From NCBI GenBank assembly GCA_037043015.1, contig CM073324.1, positions 2,597,413 through 2,661,412 on the forward strand: 64,000 bases of DNA, given 5' to 3'. The number at the start of each line of letters is the position of its first letter. Within the stretch, counting starts at the first letter, position 1. The DNA comes from Bryum argenteum. Lineage: Eukaryota > Streptophyta > Bryopsida > Bryales > Bryaceae. The notes beneath the pieces were generated by a model. The model saw only the letters and a program-made list of their open reading frames with translations. It ran no database searches and was not told the origin of the DNA. Position numbers and translations under genes: made by a program. This document shows positions 56,131-64,000 of the stretch, in pieces.

Positions 56131-58149
56131 AAAATGGTAATATCATTTCTATTGCCAATGCATATGGTGAGTTTGAAAATTATTAAAATAATTAAATCTT
56201 AGTGATTTTGACCCATTGATGTAACAACCCATATTATTCCAAATCGAGTTTGTAAAGATTACAGTTTCTTTTTTATTAATGGTATAGAGACGTCTGAATC
56301 ATAAAAGTGGAAAGAGTAGATAGTTGATTTCTAAAACTTGGAATATGACTATGACTTTGGTGATGATTATCATCAAATCAGATATGAACGTAAACACGTT
56401 TGTGGAACAAATATAATTGGTCCTACTCAAGCTTTTGAAGATGTCACTTTCTCCACAATAAAGAGTGTTCCTATTTAACCCATTAGTGTCCAATCAACCA
56501 TTTTATAGTCTATTCCAAATTTTGAGGAGCTGGAGCAGACTAAATAAAAAAAATAAAAATAAACTTTTTATTCTTCCCCAAGAGTTTGGTGAGTTGGGAA
56601 ACACGGGAAACATATTCAATTTACAATTAGTCTTCAAACACGAAGACAGTAAGGTTCTCTAAGTGTTAGAAAACTAGCCTTTTTGGAAAACTCGTGATGT
56701 TTCTCTAAGGTTATTAGTAGCCTCTCTCAATATCATCATGTAATATGTGTTTTTTGCCAATCATTAAGATTAAACACTCTCTGCAACATAAAAGTACTAC
56801 ACAGATTCATTAAATCAAATCAAGTTCTGATTGCTATTTTAATTGTGATAATTTTTTTGTGTAGTAAAAAAAATGTTTTTGAGGAGGAAAAACAAGAATA
56901 TATATAGAATAAAAACCGAGAACAATTAGTATGATAAGAAGAGATAGAAAAACAGAGTTATATGTAATCCAGAATTTCCAAACAAACGATAATTATAATG
57001 TTTGGTGCGGCAAAATACATGCTAGGATTTACAGAGATAAGGGAAGGTGGACAAGTGGGCAATGAATGAGAAATCTACAAGTGAAGCACATGCTGACTGG
57101 GACAATAAATATGATGCAGTGAATATAATCTGCACCTCTTTCAAGGGGTCAGTTTCGGCTATCAACCAATGAGGTGTTTGTTGCGGTATACTCATGCATG
57201 CAAACAGCATGTTGCGTACCAAATTTCCACATCAGTGATATAGCCAGGATACAAAAGCGAGAACGCATTAGGCATGAGAAATTCAAAGTTGACCACTTTC
57301 TAATTAAGAAACACACAAACAGATAAATATGCACATCCGGAGTTTCGTGTTCTTCACTTAAAGTGAAACACATCAACATCCATCTCAAAATGCGTGAAAT
57401 TGATCTGGCTACTCAATTTATAGAGCAGGAAGTTGAGAGCTAATCGAGTTTCTCAAAAGAAGGAATTCTGAAGCATACCCAAACGTCTAGATCAGACAAG
57501 CTCCTTGCAATGTCGAAATTCCAACTTCTGAGGCTGGGAGGTCCACCTGAGGAGGTACGTATCTGTGCGCAATAACAGAGCTCTTGGACGTCAGATGAAG
57601 GAACGCTGTTTACGTGGGCAATCTAAGAATACTTGCACGGTTGAGGAACTGATTCCTTCAGTTTCCTTGCGAACAACATAGTGTGCACAAAGAAAGACGT
57701 ATGACCATAGTCAACTGACTGTCCTCCCGATTACAACTGTCTCAGATTCTTTTCAGTCGTTTCAGGTTGAATGCACATGGGATGCGAAACTTCCTTGGAA
57801 TATTTCATCAAGGCAGCTGCCTGGTGATTAATTCTACAAGGTGCAGCTGTCAAACCCGCATGCAACCTCGCACCTAATTGACTTGAAACTATCAAGGGTC
57901 GTAAGCAACTATCCTTCCCGTGTAAACTCGTGTGCAGTATGACTAGGTATATTACACTGATACTAGCTTTCAATACGTTCTGTACAATTGACTGCGTCTC
58001 GGCAGAAGCGTCTGCTGTAGTTACACGTCATCATCCTGAAAACGAAGGGCCTGGATGAAGGACCATTCCAAATGCTTAATCACAGGGTAAGCACAATTGA
58101 CGAAATCACGAAACTTCAAGCTTTGTATCGCTTCAGGGATGCCTGAATG
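56131..58149. other. Intergenic, no gene supported
   Basis: AT-rich to about 57,000 and then more balanced. Short frames on both strands lack family signatures. Part of 57,700-58,150 should hold the 3' untranslated region of the minus-strand MND1 gene. Confidence 0.4.
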
Positions 58150-60433
58150 TCACTCTACATAGTCGAAGTCTTCTTTGATACCAACCTGGTAAGACAAGAT
58201 AAAAAGCGTGGTCAAATTTCCATATCATTCGATGGATATTTGATGCCAAAAAAAAGTGTGCAACTTACACGAAATGAAGTTCTTCACTGCAAACATCGCT
58301 CAAACTCTCAAAATTTATATAAGAAACATCGGATACTGTGATGATTGGCGTCTACCTCCTTGTACAGCTCTTCAAGCTTATCTCGAGCTTCCGGAAATTT
58401 CTTTAAACACCACTTTTGAAGTGCAAAAATGTTGTCTGCAAACCAGCGATATCATTCAAAAGGAGCAAGTATGGTGATTACATGTGACAGTGGGAAATGT
58501 TATCACTGAAGATCTCAAGTCAGAATCCGTCACATACACGATTTTCACTGACATTAAACATAAAGGTTTGCGAAAGTTGCATATGAGGTACCTGTCCATC
58601 GATTGACAGATTCATGGGCCACCTTAGTTGCACTTTCTGAAATGGAAGTGATACACCAGAATCAGCACAACTACGCGACAACTACACCAAAAAGCACTTA
58701 CATGGAAACAACGAAGAAGACTTACTCATGGATTCATACACTGCCGGATCGTTATCAGCGTACTTACTGATCTCCTCCTGTTAACATGATAGCCAAAAAC
58801 TTAATTATGACGTTAGGTAATGAGTCCCAACTAATTGAGAAGCAAAGTTGACCATCGATAGGACTAAGGTATTTCTAAAGGACAAAACCTGGAGTTCACT
58901 GTGTTTCTTTTCCATGGTGTTCAACTCTATCAATGCAGCTTGCCGCTCATCCTGAACAAGCAGATATAAAAGGTCGTTAACTGAGGTTATTTCTTTTTTC
59001 GCATGGAGATGTTCGGGCTGAAACTAATCATCGGCAATAGAGGTGACCACTGCTTACATAAGTATTAAAATCTGCGCATCAGATTCCGCTTGTAAGATCT
59101 ATAGAAAGTGCTGGACATGCCTGACTTGAAATGATAATAGCAGGTACTGCAATATAATATTCACATACGAAGGGAACAAAGTGGAAGATAAGAAGATTCA
59201 GGTCATGCATACCGAGTCTTGTCGACCTTCCTTAAAACTTTCAAGTTTACTCTGCAGCTCCGATTCTCGTTGTTTCAAACTTGCCTGGTCACTCTCCAAT
59301 TTCGCACGCACTTGCCGCAGCTGCAGAGAGCAAATCGATCATCAGAGACCAACCCTAAACCAGATAGGTCACACTCTGCAGTGCACACATTTCCAAGTAG
59401 AATTCAGACCGAAAACTGGCAATTTGAGCCATGTTTCCATAGCTTTTCAGTTCTAGTTCATTCTGCACTTCTAAGCTTCCGCTGCAGAAAAGATGTAACA
59501 TATATTATAAATTTGATTCAGACGATACCTGATTCCCAGCACGACTTGGAAGACTCCAGAAGTACACCTGCAAAGGAGAATCGTACGACTAAGTTCCAGT
59601 AAATTCGAATTGTGAGGCAGTTGCGTACACCTCCAGATAAAGAGCTTTTTGCAGAAAACACTTCGATATGCATAAAAACTCCTTTGCTCCAGTCTCTTAC
59701 CAAAGACGATCAATAACAACATGTCTCGCATTGCAATGAGGTGGTGCACACGAGAATAAGAATTAAAAACCATCATACTTGTTACTCCTCCAGAAGTTGC
59801 AAATTCACGTATCATTACTAATCACTTTGAGCTCTCAATATCCCCAAAATCGTACCAGCGAATGTCTCATGCAGGTCGTGATTACTTACAGAAGTTCCGA
59901 TCTTATCTTTAAAAACAAGATCATCGTCCACTAGGCTCTGTACCACATCTTTCACTGACTGAAGAATGACCCCCTTCTTTGGTCCAAGCTTCTCAAGATC
60001 TTTAAGCTTCAATGTCAAAACCACGATACATCGTCAGTAGTTGATACTCTCTGCCTAAGCAGTAGCTAAGAATTTCAAACAATCTCCTGTAACACAAATT
60101 GAAAAGGCAGAATCGCCCGCTCTTGAAGCTGATACAGCACATGATCCTGACTTGTACAAGTCGAAGGGACTAACAGCGCAGAATAAGTACCTGGAAGAAG
60201 CTCTGGCTATCATAAAAAACTTCGAGCATCTTATCCCGCTTCTCCTCCAAAGATAGGCCTCTCTTCTTCGACTGACATTTTAAAAAACATGCGGACTGTA
60301 ATTTCTGTGTAAAAAGTCATTCTGACAATGGCACTGTCCTGAGCCGGACCAAAACATAAGACCTCACAAAGTAAAGTCGCGTATTTCCACATGACCATTT
60401 CGATACACCTTCCGCAAAAGTACAACTCACCAT
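58150..60433 (-). CDS. MND1: Meiotic nuclear division protein 1 (MND1), ten exons
   Basis: Exons: 60,431-60,433; 60,191-60,271; 59,890-60,006; 59,529-59,567; 59,213-59,320; 58,889-58,951; 58,726-58,777; 58,592-58,636; 58,356-58,435; 58,150-58,185. GT-AG junctions and phases join to 207 residues, the usual MND1 length. M-SKKRGLSLEEKRDKMLEVFY, then LKDLEKLGPKKGVILQSVKD, VDDDLVFKDKIGTS and VYFWSLPSRAGNQ form the N-terminal winged-helix-like domain; a coiled coil follows (LRQVRAKLESDQASLKQRES); the end is DNIFALQKW...VGIKEDFDYVE. MND1 pairs with HOP2 and stimulates DMC1/RAD51 strand invasion in meiosis. The start codon is exactly the end of exon 1 (ATG|GTGAGT), so the first intron follows codon 1. 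No lesion is visible. Confidence 0.95.
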
Positions 60434-61260
60434 GTATTCTTAATTCGTACAAGAAACGATTCACAGATAACTCTTCAACTCCCTTGTTGATCTGGTCCTT
60501 TCAATCTGCCAACGACAATGACAAACTCTCAATGCTACTGCAGATGCAATACTGTTAACGAAATAACCTCACACTTCCTTTAACAAATTTATCTACATAG
60601 CAGGAACAAAAAAGTTACACCAGCACAATTGGCCCTTGAATTAGCAGAACCTGAACAAAGCTTATAATCTTCACACTACCGCAGGAGCGTCGTATTTTTC
60701 ACGCGAGAATTCTATGACCGTCCATATTCAACAGAAATACGTGATCATAACATTTTCCAACGCAATACCAGAACTCTCATGTGCAGACAATCAAAAAATT
60801 CTCCTTGCATTCAAGGAATAGGCATACGTTACCTTTATTACAACAAGCCTTCAGAGGAGAGTCCTCTTCCAGCAGAAGTATCCACAAACCACGAAATCAA
60901 GCGGAATCTTAATGTAGTTCGGATCAAACACAGATTATGAAGCTGCCGAAGGAAACGAACGACTTCTAATCCTTGCAAAAACAGAACGAGACTGCGGCGG
61001 CGGATTTTTCGATTGTACAAGTAAGCAATGAGCTGACATCTGGAGCGAGAATCAAATAGCGGCGATGCGACATAGCTTCCTGGAGGTTCTTGAGCACGGT
61101 CATAGGGGACACCTTGGAAGTCGATCGTCCAGGTCTTGAACGAGGGGTCAATTTGCTTCCCGCTCAAAATCCAGGTCCCCACATGCCGACATTTTGCTAG
61201 TCTCAAAAACCTCGCCCCATTGCTCCCTTGTGGATGGTTTGGCGCCAAAACCATGCCACC
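60434..61260 (-). promoter_or_regulatory. MND1 upstream region / 5' leader
   Basis: About 800 bp between the MND1 start codon and the E2F-like palindrome. It should hold exon 1 leader sequence and the promoter. A minus-strand frame (60,838-61,254) has no recognised family and overlaps the putative regulatory site, so I do not call it a gene. Confidence 0.4.
61238..61249. promoter_or_regulatory. E2F-type palindrome upstream of MND1
   Basis: TTTGGCGCCAAA is a perfect palindrome matching the E2F/DP consensus (TTTSSCGC) on both strands. It lies about 800 bp upstream of the MND1 start codon. E2F control is common for replication and recombination genes in plants; use of this site here is inference. 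Confidence 0.5.
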
Positions 61261-63657
61261 TAAGGCGAAATGTAGAATGAGTTGTGCTTCTGTCCGGCCC
61301 CAAATGTAAAGCCCTTGGGTTGAGAGAAACGGGCTATCCTATTGGTTGAAATTTAAAAAGTTTAGGCTGGCTCTCCATCCAACTCCAAATGTAAACCAGC
61401 CCTCGATGACTCAATGAGTTCGAGATGCACTTTTACTTTGGATCGCTCCATTTTGTCCCTACAAGCCTTTCCTATGGCCAATGTTGTTTTCAATGTGGGG
61501 CTCTTGTAGAAGTATTTTTTATAATAAAAAATGGAAAGTTTGGCCTTAATTTGGAGCATCTTTGATAAGAATCTGAAACCAATACTTCAAAAAGCAATGA
61601 AGCATCCATTACCCCTCCTTGAGAAAAGCTTGAAAAAGGGTAGTTTAAAGCAATCCTAATCCTTCCTTGCATTGCATTTCATACCAAAAAAAGTAAGACC
61701 CTCTATTTTTATGGAGGTATAGAGAGAAGGCCATGAAATCTAACAATCGATTTTGAAAAATCTAAGTTAAAATGGTCAAAGGCATCAAAGCATTTCTAAC
61801 ACGTATAATTTAAGAAGCAACTTGTTTGAGGGACCTTTGAAGGTGGTTGTCACTTTGTGAGAATCCCTTCTTCACTTCTCATATCGTCTTCAAGGACTCT
61901 TTATTTTTAAATTTTGATATGCAAATTTACCTTCTTGCAACAAATGTAATTATTTTTGCAAGTTTAGGCACTCATGGCCAAAAATTGTTTTTTGATACTA
62001 ACATGCAATTGGCCACACAACACTCAGATGGCCAATTTGGTACTATAGTACCAAATAATGGATTGATTGATTTTGTGTGTTTAGATTTGACAAACCTATT
62101 TTAATCTTGATTCTTGTTTTTTGAGTACAAACATGACTATGTTGATTTTAAAATTCCATAAATTTTGGCAGAGTGCCTTTAAGCCGGATTGAAATGGGTG
62201 ACCCTCTAAGAAGTTTTAAAAAGGATTATCTTGTTCTTATTTATTTAGTTGCTTCACAACTTACTACAAAGCTATCAATATACTATTCTAGTGGCCACAT
62301 GTAACAAGGTATATATGGTGGCATTTTTTAAATTTGCTTATTTGACGTGTCATATTGGCAAGTAAAATTGTAAACCTTGAGAAAGTCATAGGATTGCACC
62401 TTTGGTCAACCCAAGAGAAGTGTATACAAAGAGTATGTACTTCGATACTTACATATCCTTGTGATCAATTTACACATTGAAGTCTCAACTAACCGTTTTT
62501 AATAAATTAATAAGTAATACACAATTTTCCTGCATGCGCATCACTTATGAATCAAATGATGCATACAAAAAAACTTGTGATTTGAAATCGGCTCCAGGGA
62601 AGCCAAAAAGAAAACATTTATTTAGAGAGACAACTCTTTGACCCTTATCAACCATCAACATGGCCCTTGCTAAATCAAGCATTTAAGGGCTAGTGCTCAA
62701 AAATGTCTCAAATTTCAGCTATAATGAAGATAGTAATGGAAGTAATGGAAAATAAGTGGAATAACAGTCGTAGTGGATTCTTGATTCTTAGACTCTTCTA
62801 CAATTTGTCATAAATTTCAGAAGGCGATCCCATACATGTTCCTCAAATGATGCCCTAACTTTAACACCCTACAATGTTTATTGTGAGAACATGCTACTGG
62901 TGAGTGAAGAAGCTGTTGTATACCTCGCTCGTTCCAGGTTTGAGCACTCTCCCTTATTACCTTTTCATGGGCGTGCAATTTTTCTGATTTTTCTGATCTA
63001 GCATGCATTGTGATATCTTTGAAAGGTGCTCAATGAGTTTCGGTCGATTGAGCAATTTTAAGGAGAAACACACTATCGACATTGAAACTTTACAACTTTG
63101 GGAAATTTTAAAACATTCAGAATTTTGGTAGAATGTTGAGTCACATGAAGCATTAGACGAGGATTTGAATACAGTGTTGGTAGTTATGAAGGGTGACTTT
63201 ACGTTTGAAGGGAAATCCTCACGTTTAGCGATGGTCATAGATCCAAACAATTTTCCTTCTACTCTTGGCGTGTCCGTATTTCCAGGTGCGTGCCATGGGC
63301 TTTCAAATTCACGTCATATTGGTCATAATGAGTTTAAGAGAGTAATCTCGGGAGAGCAGTAAACACTTTGCGATGTAATAACAGAGTTCACTGAAAAATA
63401 TAAAAATACTGGAAGAACAACACCCCGACCAACATTCACCAATCGCCCATCAACATATCATCAACTCTCGGATACAGATACTGGGCTAGATATATTCGAT
63501 AAGTATCAAGAGAAAGCAGACATTCCCCATATCCTACGCATCATAAGCCGAGCGAAACTGAGTAAGCATTCAGCTCACTTAAACATCGGTAAGTTGTCTA
63601 TACAAGCATGACCAGCAACTACATAGCTTGCGGAGTCCCAAGAAGCTTCAATGCACC
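61261..63657. other. Intergenic, no gene supported
   Basis: AT-rich with short overlapping frames on both strands and no family signature. The final 100-200 bp before 63,658 should be the 3' untranslated region of the thioredoxin gene. Confidence 0.45.
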
Positions 63658-63816
63658 TCATGCAGAGGAATGAGCGGGAGCAGGGAGACTAGCATAATGA
63701 GTGACCTTCTTCTCGAGCTCGTCTTTGTTGGCGCCAATAATCTTCTCAATCTGCTTTCCATTCTGGATAAAAATGAAAGTGGGCATGGCGCGGACTTCAA
63801 ACTTGGCGGTCACATC
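63658..63816 (-). CDS. Thioredoxin, last exon (gene continues off window)
   Basis: The exon begins after a CAG acceptor at 63,817-63,819 and ends with TGA at 63,658-63,660. It encodes DVTAKFEVRAMPTFIFIQNG, KQIEKIIGANKDELEKKVTH and a short Ala/Pro tail. This is the C-terminal half of a thioredoxin fold: the cis-proline motif AMPTF, then G-x-x-[IV]-[DE] and the final helix. The WCGPC active site would be in an upstream exon beyond 64,000. The sequence resembles cytosolic h-type thioredoxins, disulfide reductases driven by NADPH-thioredoxin reductase. Positions 63,820-64,000 are intron. Confidence 0.9.
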   Translation of the reverse strand, partial: DVTAKFEVRAMPTFIFIQNGKQIEKIIGANKDELEKKVTHYASLPAPAHSSA

Positions 63817-64000
63817 CTGCAGAGACAGAACCAGAAACTTGGTTATGATTCAAACACGATGCATATCCAAAAATTCCATCCTAGCTCTCGATACACAAGC
63901 AGCTTACTCTGTACTACTCAACGGCCCTAATATGGTATTTTAGGATTGATAAATAAGACTTAAATAAGCAATTGTCACAGGTGATCTCAGATAGCGATAA

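Noticed and set aside
60838-61254. Minus-strand frame of 138 codons upstream of MND1
   Set aside because: No recognised domain, covers the E2F-like site, and is not joined to MND1 by the required splice (the MND1 start codon is at 60,431-60,433).
1-64000. tRNA, rRNA and other structured RNA genes
   Set aside because: I looked for tRNA-like box A/B words, rRNA-like conserved blocks and snRNA-like sequences by eye and found none that I can support.

Overview
This window is nuclear DNA from a plant-lineage (streptophyte) eukaryote. The evidence is GT-AG spliceosomal introns in every host gene I could resolve, an AP2-domain transcription factor with microexons, and plant-type CACTA, hAT and Copia transposons. 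The sequence does not name a species. The AP2 protein diverges from seed-plant forms, which weakly suggests a non-seed plant.

The left half (about 1-33,500) is a nest of transposons. A CACTA (En/Spm-type) element ends at 32,738 and has interrupted the RNase H region of a Copia retrotransposon, whose 3' part and LTR follow at 32,742-33,484. No left CACTA terminus is visible, so it probably starts before base 1. The CACTA carries a broken tnp2-type transposase gene on the minus strand (4,106-11,502), a TNPA/Ptta-like gene on the plus strand (27,547-31,390), and possibly an F-box-like ORF (1,150-1,638). Between the two divergent CACTA genes lies a 13,830-bp hAT element (13,137-26,966) with 20-bp terminal inverted repeats (19/20 match) and a perfect 8-bp target-site duplication, ACTATAGT.

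The hAT element is the most unusual object here. Besides a BED-finger/hAT transposase (22,402-24,437) it carries a degenerate protein-kinase-like gene (13,677-15,333) and a RING-H2 gene (16,326-18,420). All three follow a G/C homopolymer tract and a TATA box and have related 5' leaders. The kinase and transposase modules also share a 3' trailer. The middle holds a roughly 590-bp tandem satellite in which a near-perfect hairpin of about 30-bp stem occurs four times, followed by a 129-bp tandem repeat. All three genes contain frameshifts, so this copy looks decayed.

The right half (33,500-64,000) is host sequence. It contains an unrecognised plus-strand locus with duplicated exon-like modules (33,485-36,770), a complete nine-exon euAP2-like gene on the minus strand (39,273-42,516), a complete six-exon Integrator subunit 3 gene on the minus strand (46,371-50,921; predicted 1,125 aa), a complete ten-exon MND1 meiotic recombination gene on the minus strand (58,150-60,433; predicted 207 aa) with an E2F-type palindrome upstream, and the last exon of a thioredoxin (63,658-63,816, minus). 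The exon joins of all three complete genes stay in frame, in contrast to the broken transposon genes. Long AT-rich intergenic stretches hold decayed dispersed repeats.
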